The notes: a model not told the origin generated them from the sequence alone. 21,153 nt of DNA from Fusobacterium sp. (GCA_019416865.1 DXWL01000033.1:1-21153), one strand, 5' to 3'; shown: positions 7,691 through 14,889, counted from the stretch's first letter. Translations and numbers: made by a program.

Positions 7691-8626
7691 TTTTTTAAAT
7701 TCAGAAAGTTTTTCTGCCACTAGCTGTTTTATTATTTCAAACTGTTCCTCTGTAAGAACTTCGTTAATTTTTATAGTTGATAATTTTTTACTGTATTTTG
7801 TATCCATAAGAGGCTTTTCTTTATCTGCTTTAACTCTTTTTAACTCTGCTCTCAACTCATCACGAGATAAATCTTTTATTTTCTCAATATATTCTTCCAT
7901 TTTTTCTTCAGGAATATTCAAAACTTTTATAAGTTTATTTATCTCTTCAGCTTTTGCCAGTTTAAGTTCATTTATATGTCTTTTTATTGGTGTAGGGTAA
8001 TTAAGGCTTCCTTTTATTCTTTTTACTTGTCTTGAACTCATGTTATACTCATCACCAAGCTCATCTATAGTAACTTTTCTTTTTTCACTGGCAACATGGA
8101 ATCTGTATGCAAGTTCTAAGATTGAAAGATCTTCTCTGTGAGTATTTTCATTAATTTGGAATACTTCCAAATCATCTGCTGAATAATTTTCAGGTATGAT
8201 TACAACTTTTCCGTCAAATGAATAATCATCACCATAGTTTATATATCCTAATTTTATTGCAGCTGTTCTTCTGTATCCTGAAATAATTCTATATTTTCCA
8301 TTTTCTTTTTTTTGAATATACACAGGATTGATAAGTCCTACTTCATATATACTTGTAGAAAGTCCTTCAATTCCCTCGTCCTCTGCAAGTTCTTCAAAAT
8401 TTTTCTCTCTTAGAATATATTTTTTATCAGTAAGATCTATATTATCAAGTATATTTTTTGTAAAATTTACAAGAACAGAGCCTGGAATATTTTCAAGTCT
8501 TACCTCACCTAAACTTCCAAATCCATTTCCAGACATCATTTCGACATTTTCAGTAACCTTTGCTCCAAGATTTTTATATTGATCAATTGAAATATCTTTA
8601 AAAAAATCATTTTTCTTACTGCTCAT
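7688..8626 (-). CDS. parB: ParB/Spo0J-family partition protein
   Basis: Centromere-binding, CTP-switch-type partition protein of 312 aa from the start chosen here. The N-terminal ParB domain has the box II segment SGYRRTAAIKLG (116-127, where GERR is usual) and the box III segment INENTHREDLSILE (158-171, Arg164). A helix-turn-helix follows at about 185-206 (IDELGDEYNMSSRQVKRIKG), then a charged, partly coiled C-terminus. I start at the ATG at 8626, which overlaps the parA stop by 11 nt and has AGAGAGGAG upstream. A TTG at 8653 would add nine residues but lacks a good ribosome site. The overlap implies translational coupling to parA. Confidence 0.9.
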   Translation of the reverse strand: MSSKKNDFFKDISIDQYKNLGAKVTENVEMMSGNGFGSLGEVRLENIPGSVLVNFTKNILDNIDLTDKKYILREKNFEELAEDEGIEGLSTSIYEVGLINPVYIQKKENGKYRIISGYRRTAAIKLGYINYGDDYSFDGKVVIIPENYSADDLEVFQINENTHREDLSILELAYRFHVASEKRKVTIDELGDEYNMSSRQVKRIKGSLNYPTPIKRHINELKLAKAEEINKLIKVLNIPEEKMEEYIEKIKDLSRDELRAELKRVKADKEKPLMDTKYSKKLSTIKINEVLTEEQFEIIKQLVAEKLSEFKK

Positions 8627-9551
8627 TATCACTCTGCTCCTCTCTTGCCACAATCTCTTTTGTCAGATTCATATAATCTTTTGCACCGTTACAAGTAGAA
8701 TCGTAGGCAAATATTGATTTATGACTTGCTTGTGCCTCAGAAAGTTTTATATTTCTTCTGATTTTAGTATCCATAAGCTTGTCCCCAAAGAACTCCTCTA
8801 CCTTATCAAGAGCAGCTTTATCAAGATTTCTTCTGCTGTCATACATTGTTGCAAAAACACCTTTTAGAGTTAAATCTTTATTCATTAAAAGGTTTCTGCC
8901 CATCTCTATTGTCTGCATAAGTTGAGTTACACCTTCCATTGCATAATATTCTGTTTGAATAGGAACATATATAGAATGTACCATTGCCAAAACTCCCAAA
9001 TTTAATTTTCCAAAGCTTGGAGCACAGTCAAATACTACATAATCATATTTTGTGAAATCAAAATCAGAAAATCTGTTTTTTAAAAGAAATTCTTTTCCTG
9101 GAAGCTCAAGATATTCAAACTGTGATAATCTAAGGTCAGCAGGAATAATATCTATTCCCTCTCTTCTTATAATAACATCTTGAGGAGCATATTCACCTTT
9201 TAACATTTCATACACACTTGGCATTCCAGGTTCATATGCATCAAGTCCTTTAGTAAAGTTTCCTTGAGGGTCTACATCAATGGCAAGAACTCTTTTCTTC
9301 ATCTTAGCAAGTCCTACAGATACACTTTGTGCAGAAGTAGATTTTCCTACTCCTCCTTTTTGATTAAGGAAGGCTATAAACTTAGTGCTCATTCTTTTAG
9401 AGAAATATTCTCCAAGAGCCTCGTTTATTATAGTAGATTCTTTTTCCCCTCTCTGCTTAGCTAAAGTTTTTACATCTTTATCCTTATCAACTTCAAGCAT
9501 TACATTTTTTCTAAACTTTTTGCTCTTCAACTCTTTTTTCTTTCCTTCCAT
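8616..9551 (-). CDS. parA: ParA-family partition ATPase with N-terminal ribbon-helix-helix domain
   Basis: Partition ATPase of 311 aa. Residues 55-300 are a standard ParA: the deviant Walker A is KGGVGKST (65-72), Walker A' is IDVDPQGN (91-98), and Walker B is YVVFDCAPS (171-179). Residues 12-52 look like a separate ribbon-helix-helix (CopG/Arc-type) DNA-binding unit: a short strand (FRKNVMLEVD), then two helices with KESTIINEALGEYF. The internal MSTKFIAFLNQ at residue 54 looks like the normal start of a stand-alone ParA, supporting a fusion. The ATG at 9551 has AGGAGGGTG just upstream and a strong promoter, so the long form is expected. The RHH part probably autoregulates the operon. Confidence 0.92.
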   Translation of the reverse strand: MEGKKKELKSKKFRKNVMLEVDKDKDVKTLAKQRGEKESTIINEALGEYFSKRMSTKFIAFLNQKGGVGKSTSAQSVSVGLAKMKKRVLAIDVDPQGNFTKGLDAYEPGMPSVYEMLKGEYAPQDVIIRREGIDIIPADLRLSQFEYLELPGKEFLLKNRFSDFDFTKYDYVVFDCAPSFGKLNLGVLAMVHSIYVPIQTEYYAMEGVTQLMQTIEMGRNLLMNKDLTLKGVFATMYDSRRNLDKAALDKVEEFFGDKLMDTKIRRNIKLSEAQASHKSIFAYDSTCNGAKDYMNLTKEIVAREEQSDNEQ

Positions 9552-9592
9552 TACACCCTCCTGTTTTCTGTTTTTTATTATTTTCTAATATA

Positions 9593-9621
9593 TTTATACT
9601 CCAATTAGTGTGTAATGTCAA
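9593..9621 (-). promoter_or_regulatory. parAB promoter
   Basis: On the minus strand TTGACA (9621-9616) and TATAAA (9598-9593) are 17 bp apart, a near-consensus promoter about 42 bp before the parA ATG. Confidence 0.8.
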
Positions 9622-9649
9622 CTTATTTTTTTTAAAAAGTGTGTATTAT
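9607..9649. promoter_or_regulatory. Candidate operator: two direct repeats in the parA promoter region
   Basis: AGTGTGTAATGT (9607-9618) and AGTGTGTATTAT (9638-9649) start 31 bp apart, close to three helical turns, so they face the same side of the DNA. The first overlaps the parA -35 box and spacer; the second lies just beyond it. The position suits autorepression by the RHH domain of ParA or binding by ParB. Binding itself is inferred. Confidence 0.5.
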
Positions 9650-9672
9650 TTCATTGAGAATTTTCAAAACCT

Positions 9673-9700
9673 TTGCAAATATCAAAAAATAATGTATAAT
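9673..9700 (+). promoter_or_regulatory. Promoter of the serine-recombinase-like gene
   Basis: TTGCAA (9673-9678) and a perfect TATAAT (9695-9700) are 16 bp apart, 34 bp before the ATG at 9734. It is divergent from the par promoter. Confidence 0.65.
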
Positions 9701-9733
9701 GTATTAAACCGTTAGGAGAGGAAGTGATGGGGC

Positions 9734-10174
9734 ATGAAATATGTTATTGGTTATATCAGAGTTTCTGCAGAAAAAAAGGAACAGGAGAAAAAGTTAAAAG
9801 CACAGGAAAATATTCTTATAAATTTTTGCAGAATTAATAATATGGAACTTTTAAATATTTTTTATGATGAAAAAACAGAAGAAAACGAAAATTTTGAAAA
9901 GAGAACAGGACTTATTCTTGCTGTTGATCAAATAAAAATATATGAAAAATCAGACACTCCAGTAAGCTATCTTATAGGAGAAAATTTTGATGCTTTTGCA
10001 GAAGATAAAGCTCTTCTTGGGTATATCCAATTTCAACTTGCTCGTCATAACTGTTCTATTTTTTCAATAAATAAAGAAAATAATAATATTTTAATGGATA
10101 TAGGGACAACTTTCGCTGCTTATGAAAAAGAGATGGCAAAGACAATAGATATATTAGAAAATAAAAAAAATTAA
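9734..10174 (+). CDS. Small serine-recombinase (resolvase) catalytic-domain protein, probably inactive
   Basis: A 146-aa protein resembling only the N-terminal catalytic domain of resolvases. The opening MKYVIGYIRVSAEKKEQEKK matches the family start, with the nucleophile Ser11 and Arg9 retained. The segment that should carry the two catalytic arginines (normally a KLDRLaR-like motif) reads SYLIGENFDAFAED (78-91) and has none. Later parts (LLGYIQFQLARHNCSIFSI; GTTFAAYEKEMAKTI) still fit the fold. No C-terminal DNA-binding helix-turn-helix follows; the stop is immediate and the terminator begins at once. It may be a decayed resolvase or a catalytically silent relative kept with the divergent par operon. 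Confidence 0.7.
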   Translation: MKYVIGYIRVSAEKKEQEKKLKAQENILINFCRINNMELLNIFYDEKTEENENFEKRTGLILAVDQIKIYEKSDTPVSYLIGENFDAFAEDKALLGYIQFQLARHNCSIFSINKENNNILMDIGTTFAAYEKEMAKTIDILENKKN

Positions 10175-10178
10175 AAGA

Positions 10179-10216
10179 CTGTTGCAGATTTATAAATGCA
10201 ACAGCCTTATTTTTTT
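10179..10216. terminator. Bidirectional terminator between the resolvase-like gene and the antiporter gene
   Basis: CTGTTGCA (10179-10186) and TGCAACAG (10197-10204) form an 8-bp stem with a 10-nt loop. CCTTATTTTTTT follows on the plus strand, and TCTTTTAATTTTTTT on the minus strand. An 18-nt part of it recurs at 21105-21122. Confidence 0.85.
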
Positions 10217-11425
10217 CTATAAAAGAGTTTCTCTTCCAAGCCTTATTCCTGTTACACCTACAGGAACTGTAATTATAATTGCAAGAACCCCTATTGCAAG
10301 GATTGTTTCTCCATGAGGAACTCCCATTGCCAGTGGTATTCCTGCTGTCGCAGCCTGAACAGTTGCTTTAGGAATATATGATATTCCACAGAAAAACTTT
10401 TCTTTTGTGTTAAGATTTGATTTATAAAGAGCAAGAGATACACCGATAAATCTTCCCATAAGACCTATCAAGATAATTAATACTCCTGTATGTCCTGATT
10501 CAAAAATAACTCTCACATTTACAGCAGCACCAATAAGAACGAAAAGAAGAATTTCTCCAAAAACCCAAATTTTATTAAATTTCATTGCCAATCTTTTTGC
10601 AAGATAAGCATCTTTTGTAAGAATCATAAATCCCATTGCCATTATTCCCAAAAGACTTGCTATAGGAAAAATTTTTAATGTTTCAATATGATGGAACATT
10701 ATCGCAGACATTAAAAATACAATTGCTTTTCTTGTATCTCTCATATGGAAATGTCTGAATATCAGTACCAAAATATACCCAACAAAAAGTCCAAGTCCAG
10801 CTCCTGTTACAATACTCAAAGGAATTTTTACAACTTCATTGAAAATATTTACTCCATGTCCTAATGACATACCAAGGAATGCAGTGAAAAGAGTTATTGC
10901 AAAAACATCATCTATAGAAGCTCCTGCAAGAATAATTGTAGGAATCTCTTTTTCTTTTCCTAAACCTCTCTCTTTAAGATTCAGCATTTCAGGAACAACT
11001 ATTGCAGGAGATACAGCAGCAATTATAAATCCAAGACAGCCTCCCACAGCATAGGAATATCCTAAAATAAAATGAGCTGCAAACATTATTGTAAATCCTT
11101 CAATAAGACATGGCAGAGATGCCATTTTCACAGCTGTTTTTCCTATTTTTTTCAGCACCTCTTTATCTATTCCAAGCCCTGCTCTTATAAGAATAATTAT
11201 AAGTCCAAGTGTTCTAAGTTCTGAAGATACATCTAAAATTTTATCTGAAATAAAAAAAGTTTCTAAAAAAGTAAACCCCTTTTCATTTACAAAATAATCT
11301 TTTGAGTATTGCCCTAAAAGTATTCCTGAAAACAGCATACCAAGAAGCGGCGGCATATGCAGTTTTTCAAAACATTTCGACAATAAAAGTGCAATAAAAA
11401 TAAAGACAGCAAAACTGAAAAGCAT
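10217..11425 (-). CDS. Cation:proton antiporter (CPA/NhaP-like), 402 aa
   Basis: A polytopic membrane protein with about 12 hydrophobic segments spanning nearly its whole length and no cytoplasmic C-terminal domain. Motifs of the Na+(K+)/H+ exchanger fold are present: AAVSPAIVVPEML (136-148), the ion-binding acidic pair Asp172-Asp173 in GASIDDVFAITLF, and ISYIPKATVQAA (348-359) with Lys353. The DD pair rather than ND is the form typical of electrogenic exchangers, by analogy. It would exchange Na+ or K+ for protons in pH and salt homeostasis. It is a single-gene unit with its own promoter and terminator. Confidence 0.9.
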   Translation of the reverse strand: MLFSFAVFIFIALLLSKCFEKLHMPPLLGMLFSGILLGQYSKDYFVNEKGFTFLETFFISDKILDVSSELRTLGLIIILIRAGLGIDKEVLKKIGKTAVKMASLPCLIEGFTIMFAAHFILGYSYAVGGCLGFIIAAVSPAIVVPEMLNLKERGLGKEKEIPTIILAGASIDDVFAITLFTAFLGMSLGHGVNIFNEVVKIPLSIVTGAGLGLFVGYILVLIFRHFHMRDTRKAIVFLMSAIMFHHIETLKIFPIASLLGIMAMGFMILTKDAYLAKRLAMKFNKIWVFGEILLFVLIGAAVNVRVIFESGHTGVLIILIGLMGRFIGVSLALYKSNLNTKEKFFCGISYIPKATVQAATAGIPLAMGVPHGETILAIGVLAIIITVPVGVTGIRLGRETLL

Positions 11426-11458
11426 TGTATTATATCCCCCCTGTAGTTTATTAGAATA

Positions 11459-11467
11459 ATTATATCA
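11459..11467 (-). promoter_or_regulatory. Extended -10 promoter of the antiporter gene
   Basis: On the minus strand TGATATAAT (11467-11459) is an extended -10. A weak -35, TTTAAA, lies 17 bp upstream (11487-11482). It is 34 bp before the antiporter ATG. Confidence 0.55.
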
Positions 11468-11518
11468 CGAGTTTTTACTTTTTTAAAGAATATCTTACAT
11501 ATTTTTTCAAAAAAGTAC

Positions 11519-11547
11519 TTGTATTTTTTTTCTCTCAATGATAAAAT
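11519..11547 (+). promoter_or_regulatory. Promoter of the Trp-leader/NSS transporter operon
   Basis: TTGTAT (11519-11524) and TAAAAT (11542-11547) are 17 bp apart. Transcription would begin near 11554, giving a leader RNA of about 260 nt before the transporter start. Confidence 0.6.
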
Positions 11548-11591
11548 AAAAAATATAAATTTTTATGACGAGAAACGGAGGTGTGTTATTT

Positions 11592-11660
11592 ATGAAAAAA
11601 TTCAGACAATTTAATAAAAATATAAATAATACATCTTTAACACATTGGTGGTGTTCTTAG
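11592..11660 (+). CDS. Leader peptide with tandem Trp codons, 22 codons
   Basis: A short ORF with a strong ribosome site, GGAGGTG (11577-11583), 8 nt before its ATG. It starts MKKFRQFNKN and ends TLHWWCS-like: the last residues are Thr-His-Trp-Trp-Cys-Ser before TAG, with the Trp codons TGG TGG at 11646-11651. The rarest amino acid placed twice in a row next to the stop, followed by competing hairpins and a terminator, is the classic design of a ribosome-mediated attenuator. Its role is to report charged tRNA-Trp by letting the ribosome pause or pass, not to make a functional protein. It is unlikely to appear in automated annotation because of its size. Confidence 0.85.
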   Translation: MKKFRQFNKNINNTSLTHWWCS

Positions 11661-11668
11661 ACAGGGTT

Positions 11669-11799
11669 TGTAGTCTTTTTAAAGATACAGACTCATTTTG
11701 TGTTTAAGAAATAAATATCAGATGAATGTGTATCTAAGGGAGTAGAAGTTTATAAAAATAGTTTGTGATCCACAGATACATCTGTGGATTTTTTTATTT
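11669..11799 (+). promoter_or_regulatory. Trp-responsive transcription attenuator (alternative hairpins plus terminator)
   Basis: Four pairings are readable. 2:3 joins TGTAgTCTTT (11669-11678) to AAAGATACA (11681-11689). 3:4 joins 11683-11698 to 11720-11735 (AGATACA with TGTATCT, then TCATTT with AGATGA, with two mismatches). 4:5 joins TGTATCT (11729-11735) to AGATACA (11774-11780), with three further pairs from GGG (11738-11740). 5:6 is the terminator, ATCCACAGA (11768-11776) with TCTGTGGAT (11781-11789), then TTTTTTATTT. 2:3 and 4:5 exclude 3:4 and 5:6. A ribosome stalled at the Trp codons leaves 2:3 free to form, hence 4:5 antitermination and readthrough. One that reaches the stop at 11658 covers part of segment 2, hence 3:4 and termination. 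The logic is inferred; the complementarity is seen. Confidence 0.8.
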
Positions 11800-11817
11800 G
11801 TTTGGAGGTGTTTTATT

Positions 11818-13131
11818 TTGAAAGAAAAAAGAGAAAAGTTCAGCAACAGAATAGGTTTCATTTTATCATGTGTAGGGGCAGCTATAGGATTGGGAAATAT
11901 ATGGCTTTTCTCTTGGAAACTTGGAACATTCGGAGGGGCTGCATTTTTGATCCCTTATTTTATTTTTATTATACTATTTTCATTTGTGGGACTTGTTTCT
12001 GAAATCTCTTTTGGGAGAATGATGAAAAAAGGTGTAATGGGTGTAGCAGAACTTATGCAGGAGAAAAAAATTCCTTTTGGAAATTATATTCCTTTTATCC
12101 CTGTAGTATCTGTATCAGGAATATTTGTTTTCTATGTAATTGTTTTTGGATGGATAATAAAATATTTCTTCCTGTATTTGACAACTGATATGTCTGCTCT
12201 TAATTATGGAGAATATTTTGGAGCATTTGCAGGGCACAGCAGTTCTATCCCTTGGCATTTTGCAGCTGCTCTTTTCAGTATACTGGTAATATCTATGGGA
12301 GTTGTAAAAGGAATTGAAAAACTTAATAAAATAATTATGCCGCTTATGTTTTTAATATTCATTGGACTTGTGGTAAAATCTCTTTCTCTTCCAGGAGCTA
12401 TGGAGGGAGTTAAATATCTTATTACTCCTAGATGGGAGCTTTTGAAAAATCCTGTTACATGGATAATGGCTTTGGGACAGGCATTTTTCACAGTGGGATT
12501 GAGTGGTTCTGCTCTTCTTGTGTATGGAAGTTATCTTGATAAAGACATTGATATTCCAGGAAGTGTTTTCCACACTTGTATATTAGATACTTGTGCAGCT
12601 CTTCTTGCAGGGTTTATTATTATTCCAGCAGCCTTTGCTTTTGGATTCAGCCCATCAGCAGGACCAAGCCTTCTTTTTATAACGATACCTGCAGTATTTG
12701 CACAAATTCCAGGGGGAAAATTTTTAGGAATTATATTTTTCTTAAGTATAATTTTTGCAGCTGTTTCATCTGCAGTAAATCAGTTAGAAGTTCCTGTGGA
12801 AGCTGTAATGGATAAATTTAATATAACAAGAAAAAAATCAAGCTTTATTGTAGGAGGAATTCTTTTTGCAGCAGGACTTCCTCTTGATACAAATATGAAT
12901 CTCTTTGGTAAATTTGCAGATTTTATGTCTGTGTTTATGATTCCATTGGGGGCTGTCCTTATTTTAGGCTTCTATTTCTTTGGAATGGACAATAAAAAAA
13001 TTGCTGAAGAGATAAATACAGGTTCTTCCTATAATATGGGAAACTTTATCATAAAAATAGGAAAATATATTTTCACTCCAGGGGTTGTAATAATTCTTAT
13101 TTTAGGTCTTGTGTATGGAAGTATTGGATAG
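11818..13131 (+). CDS. NSS-family sodium-dependent amino-acid transporter, probably for tryptophan
   Basis: A 437-aa membrane protein of the neurotransmitter:sodium symporter family. The start is TTG at 11818, 7 nt after GGAGGTG (11804-11810). TM1 carries the family signature CVGAAIGLGNIWLFSWKLG (18-36), followed by GGAAFLIPYF and SEISFGR. Its short length fits the 11-helix bacterial form described for Tyt1 of Fusobacterium nucleatum, a tyrosine transporter, rather than 12-helix members. The position matching LeuT Arg30, normally an Arg after the conserved Trp, is Leu30 here. Family members co-transport Na+ and amino acids. The Trp-codon attenuator upstream argues for tryptophan as substrate (compare TnaT). 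It is 9 nt before the PRD regulator, in one operon. Confidence 0.9.
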   Translation: MKEKREKFSNRIGFILSCVGAAIGLGNIWLFSWKLGTFGGAAFLIPYFIFIILFSFVGLVSEISFGRMMKKGVMGVAELMQEKKIPFGNYIPFIPVVSVSGIFVFYVIVFGWIIKYFFLYLTTDMSALNYGEYFGAFAGHSSSIPWHFAAALFSILVISMGVVKGIEKLNKIIMPLMFLIFIGLVVKSLSLPGAMEGVKYLITPRWELLKNPVTWIMALGQAFFTVGLSGSALLVYGSYLDKDIDIPGSVFHTCILDTCAALLAGFIIIPAAFAFGFSPSAGPSLLFITIPAVFAQIPGGKFLGIIFFLSIIFAAVSSAVNQLEVPVEAVMDKFNITRKKSSFIVGGILFAAGLPLDTNMNLFGKFADFMSVFMIPLGAVLILGFYFFGMDNKKIAEEINTGSSYNMGNFIIKIGKYIFTPGVVIILILGLVYGSIG

Positions 13132-13140
13132 GAGAAAATT

Positions 13141-14889
13141 ATGGCACTGAATAAAAAAGATATTCTGTTACTTGAAGAGATAAATAATAATCCATGTTCT
13201 ATAAAATATTTTGCTGACAAATATAAGGTTAGTGAAAGAAATGTAAGATATAGTGTGGATAATATAAATTTTTATCTTAAAAAAGAAAATATAGACGAAG
13301 TTGAGATTAAATTAGGAAATTTGGAATTCAGCACAGAAAAAAATATTCTGGACAGATTTATTAAAAATCTTAATATGAATACTTATGCCTTTTCTTCAGA
13401 AGAGAGGGAAAGCTATATTCTTACAGAATATCTTTTTAAAAAAAATATTACAATAAAAGATATTGAAAATTTTTTACATGTCAGCCGTACTACAATAAAA
13501 AAAGATATAAAAAATATGGAAGATTATCTTGCACAGTTTGATCTTCATTTTGAAAGATATGAAAATAAAATTGAAATTTCAGGAAACGAGAAAAAATTAA
13601 GGCATTTAAAACTTTTAAAAATGTTAAACTATGCTGAAATTAAGAATAATCAGATAGATTTTATTTCAAAAAAATATTTTAATGAAAATTCTGAAAGTGA
13701 AATAATTAAAAAATATTTAAATAAATACTTTAAAAAAGAGCTTCTTGATGCTATAGATGAAATTGAAAAAAATTTGGGAAGTTCTTTTCCACAAGAGTTT
13801 AAAAATATTATGGCTCTTTATCTTACAGCTACATCAGAGAGAATTGAAAACGGTTATATTATCGATAGAAAAAGTAACAGTGAGTTTTTAAGAGGACTTA
13901 ATGAGCATAAAATAATTAAAAATATTTTGAAAAAAATTATAAATGAAAATTATGAGTATGAGTTTCTTCATCTTACAGAATATTTTTTAAGTGGAGAGTA
14001 TGTAAATTTTTTCTATGAAAATCTTTTTATTGCAGAAAGATTTATTTCAAGACTTTTGAGAGCCCTTGAAAAAACTTTGAATATGAAGTTTATCACAAAT
14101 AAAGATTTGGCTGAAAACCTTTTGAAATATTTAGTTCCTGCTATATATAGAATCAAAAATAATTTCTATCTTCATAAAGATTTTGAAATTTTTATAAGAA
14201 CAAGTAAGGTTAATAAAAATATTATGTCTGCTGTAAAAGAGGGAGTTTTGGAAAATAACAAATATCTTCTTGAGCCTCTTCGTGATGAAGAGATACTCTA
14301 TATTGCAGAAGCTATAGAGGAGTTTATTAAAAATTCTAAAATTAAAAAAGTATCCTTAAAAAAACTTATGGATATTGTTGAAGAAAATTCCGATAACTGT
14401 TGTTCAGAAAAAATCATTAATAATATAAAGGAAGAATTTGGAATACTTATTGACGATGATTTAAACTCTGTTGATAACTATAATATTTCAAATCTTTTAA
14501 ATAAGGATAGAATTTTTATCTATCCAGAGGCTATCAGTATTTCAGAAGCTGCAGACAGAGGAATAAATACCCTTGTTGACAGAGGATTTGTAAGAAAAGA
14601 TATGCTTTATAATCTTAGAGATCTGATACAAAAATTTGGAAAATATATGTTTATAGATAAAAAAATCCTTTTCTGTTATAATACAAATCCTGAAAATTTT
14701 CTGAAATCAGGACTTGCTGTGGTAATATCTGAAAAAGGGATACAAGTTCCTGAAAGTGAAGATGGAAATATTCTTTTTATATTATCAGCAGAAAATAAAA
14801 TCGAACATCTTAAAATAATTTCAGATTTGATAAATCTTGCTGAAAACTCTTCCTTTGAAGAGATTATATTATTTTTAAAAGCAAGATAA
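13141..14889 (+). CDS. PRD-type transcriptional regulator with degenerate PRD and EIIA phosphorylation sites
   Basis: A 582-aa regulator of the BglG/MtlR/LicR class. Visible units are an N-terminal HTH (4-45), a second HTH (about 90-128, IKDIENFLHVSRTTIKKDI), two PRD-like domains (about 185-280 and 290-400) and an EIIA fructose/mannitol-like C-terminus (about 455-582). The usual phospho-histidines are not found. PRD2 has LLKYLVPAIYR where LLxHLxPxxxR is usual, and LYIAEAIEEF where a His is usual. The EIIA region has KKILFCYNTNP in place of the active-site PHA/PHG segment. Regulation by PTS phosphorylation is therefore doubtful. It follows the NSS transporter by 9 nt, so it falls under the Trp attenuator, and it stands directly upstream of malXY, a likely target. 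Confidence 0.85.
   Translation: MALNKKDILLLEEINNNPCSIKYFADKYKVSERNVRYSVDNINFYLKKENIDEVEIKLGNLEFSTEKNILDRFIKNLNMNTYAFSSEERESYILTEYLFKKNITIKDIENFLHVSRTTIKKDIKNMEDYLAQFDLHFERYENKIEISGNEKKLRHLKLLKMLNYAEIKNNQIDFISKKYFNENSESEIIKKYLNKYFKKELLDAIDEIEKNLGSSFPQEFKNIMALYLTATSERIENGYIIDRKSNSEFLRGLNEHKIIKNILKKIINENYEYEFLHLTEYFLSGEYVNFFYENLFIAERFISRLLRALEKTLNMKFITNKDLAENLLKYLVPAIYRIKNNFYLHKDFEIFIRTSKVNKNIMSAVKEGVLENNKYLLEPLRDEEILYIAEAIEEFIKNSKIKKVSLKKLMDIVEENSDNCCSEKIINNIKEEFGILIDDDLNSVDNYNISNLLNKDRIFIYPEAISISEAADRGINTLVDRGFVRKDMLYNLRDLIQKFGKYMFIDKKILFCYNTNPENFLKSGLAVVISEKGIQVPESEDGNILFILSAENKIEHLKIISDLINLAENSSFEEIILFLKAR

Noticed and set aside
7680..8000. A 106-codon plus-strand open frame opposite parB
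   Set aside because: It is the antisense shadow of a conserved gene, rich in Ser/Phe/Leu from complementary AT-rich codons, and has no ribosome site.
8627..8653. TTG at 8653 as the parB start
   Set aside because: It has no good ribosome site; the ATG at 8626 has AGAGAGGAG and the usual short overlap with parA.
11592..11660. TnaC-type, Trp-induced, Rho-dependent leader
   Set aside because: The leader has adjacent Trp-Trp codons before the stop and an intrinsic terminator downstream. It lacks the spaced Trp and the Pro codon before the stop seen in TnaC. It cannot be fully excluded without expression data.
11661..11760. T-box riboswitch as an explanation for the leader before the NSS gene
   Set aside because: There is no T-box core sequence (AGGGTGGnACCGCG-like), and a translated leader with Trp codons explains the hairpins better.
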